From Todiramphus chloris collaris (taxonomy: Eukaryota > Chordata > Aves > Coraciiformes > Alcedinidae), in contig JANVCC010000152.1 in NCBI GenBank assembly GCA_025345505.1, positions 310,001-374,000 on the forward strand: a DNA stretch of 64,000 bases, written 5' to 3'. The position numbers and the translations under genes were made by a program. Positions 24,943 to 37,965 of the stretch are shown in pieces. The notes under the pieces are model-generated. The model had not been told where the DNA came from and ran no database searches. It saw only the letters and a list, made by a program, of their open reading frames with translations. How positions within the stretch are numbered: the first letter of the stretch is position 1; every line of letters starts with the position of its first letter.

Positions 24943-24952
24943 TTTCTTCTCA
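24818..24952. repeat. (TTTC)n microsatellite containing an assembly gap
   Basis: TTTC units run from about 24818 to 24866, and resume after ten N from 24877 to about 24952. True length is unknown because the assembler placed a fixed-size gap. The minus-strand frame crossing it (Lys-Glu-Arg-Lys repeats with X) is artefactual. Confidence 0.97.
24867..24876. other. Assembly gap (10 N)
   Basis: Ten N inside the TTTC tract. A placeholder, not a measured length. Confidence 0.99.
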
Positions 24953-25944
24953 ACACCACAATTACTATATTCTTACATTTGAAAAGAATAATGACACATA
25001 TAAGAAGGGTAAAGATATTTACTTTCCTGGATGCATCTGTGAATGCCATGTCCAGGCTTTTTGCCATACTTAATAGCACTGGTTTTGTACACCTGTCAAC
25101 GTTAACACCTGTTAATGTTCTGCCTTGATGCAACTCTTTATAAATAATCGTATGCCTCTGCCACATCTTGCTACAGCAGAGAAAAAATGCACATGTAAAA
25201 TTACTTATCACTGTAGTTGAATACAATAGGAACTAAATAGATGTTTCAAACCTTCAGTCAATCTTGTGCCTTACAACAAATAAAAGATCCAAATATTTTA
25301 TCAGATCTCTAATATTTCTGTGGTTTTTTTATAAATGAAGGCACAGGGTATAAAACATCCTCATCTGGAGAAGCCCTACATCCCTGTTTTGTCTTCCTTT
25401 GTTAAGGTTTATACAGGTCAAGATTCTGACTCAACATCTTATCCATTAAAATGTTTTTTTAGTTTGCCCAGCAACTTCCTATATGTGCCAAATTTGTTTC
25501 AGACACATGTATTTAAAAGTACTTGAATCAACAGCATGACTACCTTTCTGGTTTAATCCTTTTTCATGCAGTCAACATTACTATTATGGTTTTGCACTTG
25601 GCCTCTTAATCCATGCAAGTAATTAGGTTTTTTTACCCTCTATACCTCTATAGTATGTGCCTGCTGTGTGTATACTCTGACCTTTAATCACCAAACCCTC
25701 CATTTTCCACAAGATGTTTACTACTATTATCTCTCCCTTTTATCTTGGCTTATATATTGACTTCTCATCACTGGATTTGTCCTATTAACCTTGTTCTATT
25801 TTTTTAAGAAAGCCTCACATAGTATTCCCTTTTATTAGAAATACATTAGATGACACAATGGTGTATGAAAGGTGTTGAATTCTAAGCCAGGTCATCTAAA
25901 GCCCTTTGTTTGTCTATTCTATATTCAAGAAAAGGCTTTATCTA

Positions 25945-26230
25945 ATGCCTCAAGTGAGGGTAGATATTTTCAAGCTCCCTCTGTATGATGATGCATCTAG
26001 TTTATCAACCACTCCCCCTTTTGTATCATCTGCAGACATGCTGAAGGTGCAGTTCATATCATTATCCAGGCCATTACTTAAGATGTTGACCAGTATAAGC
26101 CGCAGGATCATCCCCTGGCACATACTAGTAATGACTGACTTGCCTCCAACTGGACTTAGTGCCACTGAACATAATCGTCTGGGCCTGACCATGAAATCAG
26201 GTTTATTTGTCTTGTTAGGGTTCATCAATA
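25945..26230 (-). mobile_element. Ancient CR1 LINE fragment covering the reverse transcriptase core
   Basis: Read on the minus strand, the frame from 26228 encodes a worn CR1 RT segment: VRPRRLCSVAL, then GMILRLILVNILSNGLDND (cf. the CR1 pattern GSxLGPxLFNIFINDLD), then SADDTKGGVVDKL, which is the FADDTK catalytic box with F replaced by S. The paired aspartates lie near 26020-26030. Both CR1 ends are missing. Divergence from the copy at 49.5-50.7 kb is high, so it is an old insertion. No function is expected. Confidence 0.8.
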
Positions 26231-27647
26231 AGTATATAAGGTCTATAATAGAGTTAACACCAAGCTAATTTATGACAGCAACAAGACAGAAAATATAAAT
26301 AGAGGAATGCTTAGCACACAGCAAAGCCAAGACAAAATTATTTGACAATATCATGATTCATCAAAAGAAAGAAAAGAACAAAAGAAATGTGCATCATCTT
26401 TTACAACACCTTGTTGGAGCCCACAAGATCAGCTGATCATTGACAAAGACCATGTTCATTTGGAACATTTCATGTTCCAAAATACTAACTTGTATATCTA
26501 TAGTTTCATATTATTTACTTCTAAAAATTTTACAGTCAATGCTTCCTCTTTCCTCTTTCTAATACATAATAATAATATATATTATTCAAATAATACATAA
26601 CATTTTCATTCCAAGCTTTGCTCTTTTAACAAATTATAAAATTAATGTTATATTAAAATTTATATCCATTATATGATTTGTAAACAGGCAGAATGTGTCG
26701 AACAAGATAACAATTTTGGGAGAGGAGTCATTTGTTATAGTTAAAATATTTCTTTATCATGGTTACATCTATATTTGTCAGATATTTCTCCTTAACAAGG
26801 GTTACGGTCTGGATACTGAGAATGGTATTCACCACACCAGTACTTATCTGCTGAAGAATCAGCAGTTTTACAGAAGCAGATATCTGGGATCAACTTTACT
26901 TAACTAATGGCTCTGCCAAGTGGAGAGCCACTCTGTCCATAAGGATTTAATGAAAATAATTTTGGAAATAGCTCACTCTTCTCCTTGAGTAAATATAGGT
27001 AATGAACTTGAGATACACATCTGATTTTTAAATGGCCAGTGGTATCTGGACTGAAATCTAGAGTGACTCTTCATTTTTGGTTTCATTACACTTTCTCCAT
27101 ATGTATTGTACATTGTCTTCACTATATGTTTGTACAAGGTATGTTTGTTATTGCATACTCTACCATACACTATGAACTTAATTCAGAAATTAACAAAGTT
27201 CAAATCACTCAGTAGGATGAATTTCTTTTATGGTAGTAAGTGATCTTTTTACATTCAGGACAAGTAGCATTTTCTGCTCTCATTGTAGGTCAGATCTGCT
27301 TGTTGTCATTTACACATTCCGTGTAGCTGAGTCTGCCCAGCAGGCAGATCCCACAGAAACAGCCAAGAAAATCTTTTTCTAATGAAGATAAATCCAGTGT
27401 CAGACAGGATTCTGCTAACACAGAAGAGATGCCCTGATGGACTCAGTTATAAGGATCGAGGGTTTATAGGAAGTGGGTAAAGGTGAATCTACTTTTATTT
27501 GAAAAAGATTGGCAGCTTTACTACAAGGTATGAACGTATTTGAGGAAAGCAAAGCCTAAGGATTGTCCACTCTAAAGGACAGAGTCACAGATGTTACCTG
27601 GTAACATGTGCTTGCAACTCAGAAAGACAACTGTTTCCTGAGATGCA
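26231..27647. other. Unassigned noncoding sequence
   Basis: AT-rich, including an ATAATAATATATATTATT patch near 26565-26590. No recognised element. Confidence 0.55.
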
Positions 27648-28221
27648 TCAAAAGAAACATGTCCAGCAAGTCGAGGGAGGTGATTCTCCTCCTCTATTCT
27701 GTTCTCATGAGAACCCACCAGTAGTATTGCTTTCAGCTCTCGGGGGACCCCCAACATAAAAAGGACATAGACCTTTTGGAGCAAGTCCAGAGGACCACAA
27801 AAATGTCAGAGGACTGGAGCATCTCCCCTATAAAGACAGAGTAAAAGAGTTGGGGTTGTTCAGACTGGAGAAGAGAAAGCTCTGGCAGCCTTCCGGTTCC
27901 TAAAAGGAGACTAGAAGAAAGGGTTGAGGGGATTTTTTACAAAGATGTGTAATGATAGAAAAAATAGTAATGTCTTTAAACTGAAAGAAGGTAGAGTTAG
28001 ATAATGTATTAGGAAGAAGTTCTTCACCATGAAGGTGGTGAGGAACTGGAACAGGTTGTCCAGAGAAGTTGTGGATACCCCCTCCCTGGAAGTGTTCAAG
28101 ACGAGATGCTACTTTGAGCAACCTGGTCTAGTGGAAGGTGTCCCTGCCCATGGCAGGGGGCTTAGAACTAGGTGTTCTTTAAAGTCCTTTCCAACTCAAA
28201 CCATTTTATGATTCTATGATG
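27648..28221 (+). mobile_element. CR1 LINE, 5'-truncated 3' end
   Basis: CR1 order is kept: 'agcaagtcgagggaggtga', 'tcctcctctattctgttct', 'cttttggagcaagtccaga', 'gttgttcagactggagaag', 'gaagttcttcaccatgaag', 'ctggaacaggttgtccaga', 'caacctggtctagtggaag', 'ttccaactcaaaccatttt' and the terminal ATGATTCTATGATGA. About 574 bp with several internal deletions and stops. Its 3' UTR matches the 'gtctagtggaaggtgtccc' class of CR1, as in the minus-strand copy at 14.3 kb. Confidence 0.93.
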
Positions 28222-30504
28222 ATGAATACATGTGATATCTGTGGAAATCACCGGAAGAATTACCCAGGCCTTCAGTCCAACTTGAATGTGAAAATAGTCT
28301 TTAAGCTAAACCAGAACAACTTACATTAAAATGTGTTATCTTTTTATTTATTAGTATTTTTCCAAGCAGAGGAATTGACTTCATAACATTTGTATTACAG
28401 TAAGCAAAATCACTTTCACTTTAATGTTTGCCTATTATTAAGACTGATTTGAGGAGAGCTGCCAAACAGTAGGTATCCCAAGAATGGGTCAAGACTTTTT
28501 AAGGCTCATCCATCGTCAACCAGTGACACCTCACAAACAAGACAAAATTCTCAAAGGTTTGCAGAGTGCTCCTCTACTGAGCTTCAAGAGTGCTCTTAAA
28601 GCCTCTTATTGCAAGAGTGCATTTCACATCTGACAGACAACAAAGAAAGAGTCTCAGATCCACTGGCATTCTCAGGATTCATCATAGTTAAAAGTAGCAA
28701 ACCTTGAGCTAGGTTCACAAGGTTATTTTAGGCTCAATATCACACTGTACAACTTTCAGGCAGTTTGTCAAGGAGACATTGTAAACCCAAGGTGGTAGGT
28801 AAGTGATATCTCTACTGAGACAGCAGAGAGATGAGAAATGTCTAAGCTTGGTACCAATGAATGTTTGTATGGTAGGTTAGCAAAAGCAAAACTGAGGAAA
28901 CTGATCTCTGATTCACAAAGACTAAGAACACTGATAAGAATTTGTTAGAAACACCAACCAAACAGGTATTCGTACTCAGTTGTTCCTTCCCTTTCAGATC
29001 ATTCACATGGTAGCTGACATGCGCGGAAGTATGAGAGCCCTCTGCTACACCTGAAAAGTCAGGTTTGCTTGAGGCTTAGTATGTATAACATTTCCTTGTT
29101 TGAAAACAATAATAGTTAAAAAAAAAAAAATCAGTCTCCCCCTTTTCCTCCATCAGTTTTAAATTCTGCACAAAAAAAAATTTACATTTTCTGTAGTAAT
29201 AAGCCTCTATCTGTAAATCCCTCTCTATTGTGTGATACTATACAGCATAGGATCCCTTATGGTTTAAAGTACCTTGCTAAGAGAGCAGACCAGAAATTTA
29301 CTGACAATGCGGACTGCAGAATGGTGGACATGATGTGAATTGTAAAAATATGCTGGTAAGTGCTTCTTGTTAAACTATTTAAAAATACTGTGGAGATCTA
29401 TTGCTGTAATTAGACAGAAAACAAAACTTGTATTGGCTTTATAAATGGTGGTATTTTGAGAACTTCTTTTTAAATTCTGTATTCAACCAATTTCAAAGTT
29501 AAATGTCAAAGAATAAAGATGTTCTATTTTTAAGATTATCCACAAAGAAGGTCTGAAATTCAGCAAATATCCATTTATCACGAAGTTTTCAGACAGATAG
29601 AGATTCAAAATAATAGTGTGAGGGACTGACAACTAACCTTCTTGTAATCACTGAACAGTTGTCACATCTGTATTACTTCCACATCTCTGGATACTTTTCT
29701 ATGTCAGTCTTATTTCTTTCTGATATAGGAAAGACTTTTATGGAGATATCAGTGTAAAAAGAGGCACTAAGAAGAAAATGGGTCTATTAATGAATGAAGT
29801 AAGGGGAGACAATTATCTGGAGTGTTTAAAATATAGAACTCTCTCTTCTATTCCTCTTCAAAAAAAAGAAGAAGAAGAAGAAAAGAGCTCTGAACAGTTA
29901 TTAAAAAAATTAATAAAAATATATGGATATATTGAAATAGGTTAGTGATGAATAAATTGGGAAAAATATGTTAGAAAACATAATCACTATTTCTAAGGTC
30001 CATGTAGACAAGGTGATCTGCATTTTTCTCTGCACTTTTCTCATTTAAAAGTCCATCCTAAAGCCCTTTAAAAGCTATAATTTCATAATTTTAAAATGAA
30101 AGAGTATTTCAAAATTATGTTTAAACTTACTTTGAAAAAGACCAAAATACTTTTTTTTCCCCAGAACTTTCTTTCAATGTAGATTTTTTTTTCTCCTAGA
30201 AAAAAAAATTGATTTTTTTTTTTTTTAATTTGACATTGCTAAAAAGATAATTACCAACTCTGGTCATTTTATACAGCTGTTTACAAGCTGCTTTTAGCCC
30301 CACAGTGCATTAAGAAGAGCTAAAGAATTTTTAACTCAGAACAGGCTTTGCAACTAGTGAATTGCTATGAAATGTCATAGATTCTATGGCTATTAAGATG
30401 CAACACACAGTGACAGACAATAATGACTACACCTCCTGACTCACTAGCCAGAAAAGCTGAGTATAGCAGTACAGTGTCCTGATATACTTTAGCAGTACAT
30501 CATT
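28222..30504. other. Unassigned noncoding sequence
   Basis: No gene. Short low-complexity stretches: A13 near 29109-29121, A8 plus (GAA)n at 29860-29884, and T/A runs at 30150-30230. Confidence 0.58.
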
Positions 30505-30600
30505 AGTGTTATTTATTTGCACTACTTTAACACTCGGCACTGAACATGGATCAAAAAAAAGACAGCCCCTGTCTCAGAGAATTCACAATCTAGACATAAG
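30505..30600 (-). mobile_element. Relic of an ancient amniote SINE-like repeat (tail region)
   Basis: The segment 'aaaaaagacagcccctgtct', 'cagagaattcacaatctag', 'acataagacctgaaac' follows a repeat I know from turtle and other amniote genomes (pattern GACAGTCCCTGCCCCAAAGAGCTTACAATCTAAA), reversed relative to its tail. The same family appears at 37.8 kb (minus) and 60.6 kb (plus). I cannot name the subfamily with confidence. It is probably related to MIR/CORE SINEs with a LINE-like tail. Confidence 0.5.
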
Positions 30601-32656
30601 ACCTGAAACAAGATGAATGTAGTCAGACAAGGAACAAAGAGAAAGCAATGAGACTTGGCTGATCTTGGCATACCAGGAGACTTAAGTTTTTACTATGTTT
30701 CGTTTTCAAAGAACTTGTAGAGTAAGATAGTGAAGGAGGAATTTGGAAAATGATAAAAGAAACATTTTTCAGTTGTTTACAGAGATATCTTCCAACAGGC
30801 AACAGGAGGAAAAGCATAAAGGTGATTGTATAAAAGTCAAATGAGATGGTATCATAGATTTAGTAGGTGCAGAAATGACCTTTTGAAATACCAGTGTCAG
30901 TTGAATTATTTCATTTGAATCAAGTGACTTAGAGAAGGAAAAACAGGACAACATAAAGAATCTATGAATATTTCCTTAGAGTTACAGATAGCTGTAGATT
31001 TTTTTGAAGGCTTGTTCCTTCTAATGCTTTTAGGATTGCATTCCCTATGCAAATACTAAGCCTATTTTAAGTTTCCTTTCTTATCCATTTTTAACTTCAG
31101 TTAATTACCTAATTGTGCTAAAGCTAAGAACATTAAGTCTAACTGAAAGTCATTGCTGGCACATGAAGAACAGTGTTCATAAAGTGAAAGGTGGTACTTC
31201 AGTTATGTTCCTGATCTCACTGCAGGCTACTGTGCCGTTTTCAGTAGACCTGTATGGGTTTTTTGTATTACTTCAGGGACCTTCAAATACAAGAGAGGTA
31301 TAGGTATTCAAGAACAAAAACCGAAACCAAACAAAGAAAACCAAAACCAAAGAAAAACAAAACCCCAGAAAGTTAAGAGGAATGAATATGATTATTAGGA
31401 CTTAAGCAGTTGATGAAGATGATACCTCAGTTTAATAAAGTAAAATATTCCTGTTGAACCATAGTAACTATGTGTGTCATGCTCTTAGCTTGTGAGCAGA
31501 TTTGCTTACTTCTCTTTCATTTGAGAGCACTGCTGATAACTGGAAGACAGATGTCTGTTCCCCTTCCTGCACACAGTGATTGGCTCCATTCATGCACTCC
31601 AGCATGTCTTTAAATCAATAGTCAAAAGGTTCAGTGCAAGACTTCAGAGAGGCTGTAACCTGGAATCACACTATCAAAGTCAGAGGATTTAGTATGATAT
31701 AAAATTGTTGTTGGACAATAAAAGAGATACAAAAATGTGATTTAAGGAAAACATAAAGTTTATCTGAGGCACCCTAATTACTAAGCTACATTTCCTTTCT
31801 ATTTTAAATGTGTGACTGTCTTGCACTCCCACAACATGCTTTTTTTTGCTCCTTAAGATTTTATTAGCCCTGGGGATCAAGAATCAGATGGTTTACTTCA
31901 TTTTTCTTTTAATATCAGTTTGTAAAGGATTTGTGGTGAATACACATTACGCTATATTTTATTTTAAGCTGCAATAAGCCTTCAGGGCTAAATTTGTAAA
32001 ATGTTACATATTATTGAATTAAAGATTTCATTTAAATTATCTGAATCAAAGTTTTTAGAAATTTTGCTTATTGATTTTGTCAGTGTCTGTATATATCTAG
32101 CAGAACTTCTTTGACTTCACAGAAACATTAAAGTGCCATACTGATTATATTACTCAAGCCCTATATTATATGTCCCATAGTAGCCCAGAACCACAAGACC
32201 AGACCTGAATGCAAGAAAACTCAAACGGACAGCAACAGGATAAGAAAGGTAGTTAAAGTTCATGTCTCCTTAAATTTCAATTCAATTTACATGCTTATAG
32301 GTGTTTTTGGTTTTATAAGGCATCAATCAGTTCGGTGACATTAGATGATGCCATTATGGACACCTTCATTATCTCAACAGAAAGTAGGTGAGTGTCTGGG
32401 AGAGACCTGGAACAAAGACAAAAAAATTTGTGTTCTTTCTTGATGAACACATTATTGAAATGAATGTCAGTGAGAGGGTGTTCTCACAAAGACAAAAAAA
32501 GAAAAACAAGGTACCTACAGTTACCAGATATTGCATTTAAAGAAGTCAACTGGAGAGAAGTAAAACAAACAAAAATGCAAAACACCAAAACTAAGCAAAT
32601 ATAATTATGTCACTAAAAAATAGATAAAATAAATCTATTTTTAAGCTAATATACCT

Positions 32657-32738
32657 GAGGTCCAATAGTTTCCAAATTGCTTCCAGTGATAGAGGTAGGT
32701 CTAATAGTTTAAATTTTTTCCAGAGACATGGGTAGGTT
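32657..32738. repeat. Imperfect two-copy tandem repeat, period ~39 bp
   Basis: AGGTCCAATAGTTT (32658) recurs as AGGTCTAATAGTTT (32697), each followed by a T-rich stretch, CCAG, and a closing GAGGT/GGGT. An old local duplication with several substitutions and small indels. Confidence 0.75.
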
Positions 32739-35700
32739 TTGAATTATGTCATCTCTATCTAAAGTAGTGTTATAGTTCAACTAAAAATTAGTTGTAGGTA
32801 ATGGCTGTACTTTAGCAGCTTTTGTAATCTATGTACAAAATTAATTCCTCAGATTCTTTAACTACTATAAATATGTCCATAGCAACAAAATAAGAGTTTT
32901 CCTAATAGCTGCATGTACTTATGTACATGTAATTTAGTGGATTACATACATTGGTAGTGATGGTTTCATCTCTTTTTTTGGTCTTGCAAACATTATGAAG
33001 GAATAATTTTATCTGTTCCTCCAAATCTGTATGAAACTGAAACTCTCTTTAAAAGCTACTACCACTGAACCGTAAAAAATTCTGTATGCCAGTTACAAAG
33101 TGTTTCCTTTAAAATAGTCATATACTCTTTACCTCATGAATCCAGAAGACAGCCTGATGCTATTAAGCAATTTATAAAACCACAATCATACTTATTGGGA
33201 AGTAGTGGGTGTGCTTTGCTGCTTTCATTTCCAGCACAAACTCCAAAGCCCACTGGCAGCAAAGATAGAGTGCAATGTACCTGAAAAACTCTGTTTATTG
33301 ATAAACCATAACAGTTTGCTCCATAGAAGAGTTGAATACCGCAGTAAGCATGGAGTGAACATTGTTGAGACACAAGGGAAACCTGTTTCCACTGACTACC
33401 TTCATGATTTACTGTTTTGCTGCTTTCTGTAGTTTCTTGTTCATTCACATCTAGCCTACCAGGCATGAATGTGAGCACAAAAGGCAGTATCTGTCAGTAA
33501 TAAAACAATATTACTTGTATTAGCTGTACTGGTCTGAAAAATTGTGACTAGAGTTTTTCATACTCCTCATTACACTAGGACAAACCTGTACTTAAAGAAA
33601 GATACTGTCAACTTTCAATTTACCCACAAAAATTCTGGATGGAGATAAATTCAGTAAAGCATATAAGCAACATGTATAAATTGGATTTTAAAACCAAAGT
33701 GTATTTATTGAAAAGGACCTTTGAGAATATGAGTGTTACACTTGAATCACGTAAGGATACAAAGGAAAAAAAAGCTTGATGTTTTTTATGCTTGCCATAA
33801 ATAACAGACAACATGAATATTCCACCCATGGATAATAAGGAGTTAAATTGTTTCTGTAACTGTATTGTCTATTGTGTGTGCCAGGTGGGATAACAGACTC
33901 ACAGAGAACTGCACACTGGCACAGACACAGAATTTCACATGCAGTTTTCAGCACATGTCTACATATTTATACTTACACAGTTTGAGACACAACCACTTTA
34001 TCTCTCAAAGTGCAGCTGATTTTACATAGTTAACATTAGAATTAAAGACAGGAAGTTTTTTTACATGTGCTCAGTATGGTTTGGATATACATATATAGAG
34101 AAATAAACCATAACTTACTGCCCCCCAGCCTAACACACACATCCCATAGAAGGTGGCACACAACCCTTGGCAAATGATGGACAAAGTGTCAGCCCTAGCC
34201 ACAGATGAACTTAATGTCAATGTCATCACTGTCGTTAATGGCAGAAGTTGCCATTTAAAAGCAACATGGGTTTATGTTGAGGCAAATGAAAATGATTGGA
34301 ATAGACCTTCACCTGAAATAAATTAGTCTAGCTCCAACTGAGGATATGGTCCATCACGTCTGTGGCACACATCAGGTCTTGTAATCTAAAAGCAGTATGA
34401 TTATCATTTTCTTTTCTTGTGGATTTACATTTAGGTGTTGTCATAAAAATTTGAGGAAGAGGTAGGACATTCCTGGGAGTTATATGACATGTTACTGTAG
34501 CAACTAGAAGAATAATCTTCTTTTTTTTTTTTCCTTACCTTGGTAATAACCCAAAGTAAGATTAAAATGGGGACAGTGAAAGTCAAAGAAATCTGTGTAA
34601 CAGTTCACCCGAGAAGTATATCACAGTCATGTCAAGGGTTTTGAAGGAAATAGCATGTACTAGTTTTCCATTACAGCAGCAGAATCTGCACAAGGTCTAA
34701 TGATCAAAAACATTGATTTATTCCTGTCACAAGCCTTCAGTCCCCCCCAGCTTCTAATTAAATCTGTCTTACATTCAGCTCCGGTATATAACCCTTCTGT
34801 TGTAGACAAGATAAAACCACTTGCTGTACCTAATGCCTGCAGCTCATATCATTACTCTGACAAAATGTTATCCTCAGACAAAGGACCCAAGAGTCGTCCA
34901 TGTGGATAAGAACAATATCTGAATCTTAAGACTCCAAAGTGATAGGACAAAAGGAGGGTGATTGTGTCTCATCACTACAGTTTTAATATTTTTTCAGTTT
35001 GCAGAAATTATTTTAAGACTGAAAATTACACTCAGAGTCCAGCACTTAGTAATTTTGAAGCACATTTGCAAGACTGATTCTTGAATGTGAAAAAAACAGT
35101 GTGCGCAGCTAATGTCCTGTGCATACAACACAGTACGATACTAACACAAATTATGATACATATATATAAGACTAAAACCTGGTTTCTGATAAACTCCAAA
35201 TGCTTCAATGTCTGTATCTAAGATTTTGCTTCTACTTTTCTAAATACTAAGGACGTGTGTGGAACTGTGTTTTCAAGGGTGTAAATGAAGAGACAGTACA
35301 AACTGCATGGATTAAATACTCTATTCCCTGAAGCTAAAGAATATAATAATAGTATAAAAAGCCTTTTTTTTCTGACATTTCATGGCTGATATCCTTAAAT
35401 TAAATACCTTAATAATTATCTTTCCTGTATAACATATTCAACTATCTATATAGTTTTCTTCCATGGTGTTCACATGTGTATCCATGTCTCTGAGCTCCAA
35501 AGTGGCAATTTATGATGACACTATGATCTTTCATATTTTTTCAGATGTTGTCTTTCTACCTCAGTTTGACTGTAACAAAAAATCCACTGCATGATATGAG
35601 AGAGATCTGAGGAAAATCTCGTGATGCTAAAAAAATACATTTCAAATTAAAGAGGGTTTTTTTGCTATTATTTAAAACACAGGAAAAAATCATAAACATA

Positions 35701-37551
35701 TGCCTCACTTCAAATTAATTTCAGCTTTTTCACTGATCTGTGAAGCAGTTGTATCTTCTTATTCATCTTCAGGTAACATTAAAATATGCAGCTACTCACT
35801 TTATAGTATGGGTGAAGGAGTGTTTCAAGTAGAAAGTATTCAATAGAAGTATAAACCCCATTCTGCCAATAATTAGCCCCCTTTAAATAGAATCACATAC
35901 ATGCATATATTAGTGTTCAAAACATAGTTTCAAATTTCTAGCCTACCCATTACCAAACAAATAAAAACCTGTCATTGCTAAGACTGAAGTGTTTCATGCC
36001 AATTGATAAAGCAATAAGAACTCATAGATTTCTTTTATCTTTTGTTTCAATGAATTAGCGTAAGAACAAAGTTAGTTTGCGTTACGTTACTTTAGTCTAA
36101 GAGGCTTGAGGAAAGAAAGAAACACCTTTCTTTATTAATCTATTTTTTATGCACCTTGGTTTATAAATCACTTAACACAGTGGCATTTCAATCTAACACT
36201 TCAAAAAAACCCCCAAAAATTAAGAATCATATAGCCGACTGGAAAGCAATCAAGAGTCAGAGTATCTGGGATCCATCACTTCTCATCTTCTTGTCTAATC
36301 TTCACTCTAAACACATACTGTATTTGTGTGTGAGATTTCTAAAAGTTCTCTCAGAAAACCAAAGAATACTTAAAACTCAAGTCTACATTTTCACAGATAA
36401 ATTAAAAGCTTTGAAGATCAGTGCAATCTAAAGCATTAATATAAATACATATTTTAATGTAAGCAATGAATATAGTGCATGCTATTAATATCAAGGGGGA
36501 TTTTTTCAGTTTTCTAGACTATTTAGTGAATATGAAAGTCACCATTTTAGAATTTAACAAATGTTATACTTTTCTATTAGAAAAAAAATATATATACCTT
36601 CTTTCTTCCTTCATTTGATTAATTTATACTATGCATATTTCACTATTAATTGATCAGCATTGCTCAGATTTGAATTATATGCTTAAATAGCAGAAATGAG
36701 TGGTGTTGCCACAATTGTGTACAATACTGCATAAATTAACGTATTTTGGGTTGATAGCATATTATCAAAAGCATATAATGCTTCAGGAATTCTTCTTTTA
36801 ATTACTATTATCTTTCTCCAAACAATATGCTTCACTTTAGTAAGATCAACAGTTGATCTTCTGTTTCTCTGAAATAGTCTTTTTCATAAGTGATGATACT
36901 GTGTGGTGATGGGTCCTAGGCAGATCATTCCTGCCTTGTGTAGTGAAAGAAAACCAGAAAATCTTTTCATGGAAAGACAACTGATTATTACAAGAATATA
37001 CTAAAGTGAATACTTTAATTGATAGAATATTTACTACTATTAAGTGAAAAGACCAATTCAAAGGTAAGTAATTTAACCAAGTGGAAAAACAGGTGATTGG
37101 ACACCATATATAAGCAGAAGGGAAAATATTTTTCCGTGGTTGCACAAGAAGTCATACACAACCACATTGATGAATATAATCTATTATTAGCTTAAATTGA
37201 ATAAACTATTAATCATAAACCATATTGTCCCAATCCATTCCTAAATGGAACATGTCAATATGAATTATAAGCTTGGATGAACAATTTAAAAGAAGAGCAG
37301 GCATTAATCCTCTTACACATTTAAATTGCTATCTGAAACTTCTGTGCAGGGACCTTTTTCCTCACATACTTTGTTTTATTTATTAGGAGCTATACCTTTA
37401 TACCACTAAACCACTTAAAACCAGTAAAATTCATTCACTCACCAGGTACAATATAAGCAAAAGTCCAAGGAAGAAGAACTTGTTGTAAGGAAATTTAGAG
37501 GGACATGGGTAACCAGACACAAAATGGGTGGACTACTGCCTCCTCACTGTG

Positions 37552-37580
37552 TAAACAGCAGATTGCGGTACTGCTGTTTA
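37552..37580. repeat. Perfect 10-bp inverted repeat
   Basis: TAAACAGCAG (37552-37561), a 9-nt loop, CTGCTGTTTA (37571-37580). No neighbouring gene. It may be chance or the remnant of a palindromic element. Confidence 0.85.
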
Positions 37581-37764
37581 TCAAGGATAAAAATGTTATT
37601 TTCCAGTCCCACACAAAAGATGTTTAGTTTCTTCTCAAAATACATAGCAAGCACTAAAGAAGAATAAAGACTTGCATTCCACCCTCTGCTTCTTTATTCT
37701 GCATTCATTACCCTTTCATGGTAAATATGCACTTATTCTTCATTATCTGTAGACAAATATTATA

Positions 37765-37965
37765 TGGAGGTCCCACCAAAGATCAGAATCCCATTGTGCT
37801 GGAAACTGGACAACACAGTAAGAGGAAAGACACCTTGAAAGTTTTATAGATTAAAGGGACAAGAGTAAACACAGGAGATAAATAAAGTCAGAGTAAGTTA
37901 CTCAAGATCATAGAAGACACCTATGGTAGGCTGGAGATATGGTCCTATCCCAGTTCATTACTGGG
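37765..37965 (-). mobile_element. Ancient MIR/CORE-type SINE with extended tail, antisense
   Basis: On the plus strand: GAGGTCCCACC, 'cagaatcccattgtgctgg', 'aacacagtaagaggaaaga', and then a worn reversed MIR-like core, 'agtcagagtaagttactca', 'agatcatagaagacacc', 'tggagatatggtcctatcc'. This order matches the reversed layout of an amniote SINE (tail, then core with the AAGTNACTTGCCCAAGGTCA pattern). Strongly diverged. The poly(A)-type 3' end would lie to the left. Confidence 0.5.

Larger units (their letters stand above)
22819..25944. other. AT-rich noncoding sequence with simple repeats
   Basis: No gene recognised. Contains the G-run and (TTTC)n tract listed separately and a T/A-rich stretch near 23470-23500. 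Confidence 0.6.
30601..37764. other. Long unassigned noncoding stretch
   Basis: Seven kilobases without a recognised interspersed repeat or gene. It holds an A/C-rich tract (ACCAAA-like) at 31311-31366, an imperfect tandem pair at 32657-32738, a T-run near 34520 and a hairpin at 37552-37580. Open frames, for example at 33134-33478 and 36846-37145, match no family I know. Confidence 0.55.

Noticed and set aside
24732-25226. 164-codon minus-strand frame with Lys-Glu-Arg-Lys repeats
   Set aside because: Translation of the (TTTC)n microsatellite and its N gap.
33134-33478. 114-codon minus-strand frame with a nested plus-strand frame
   Set aside because: No domain or signal recognised, and single frames of this length are expected by chance in 64 kb.
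36846-37145. 99-codon minus-strand frame
   Set aside because: No recognisable motif, no flanking splice signals that make an exon, and AT-rich random composition.
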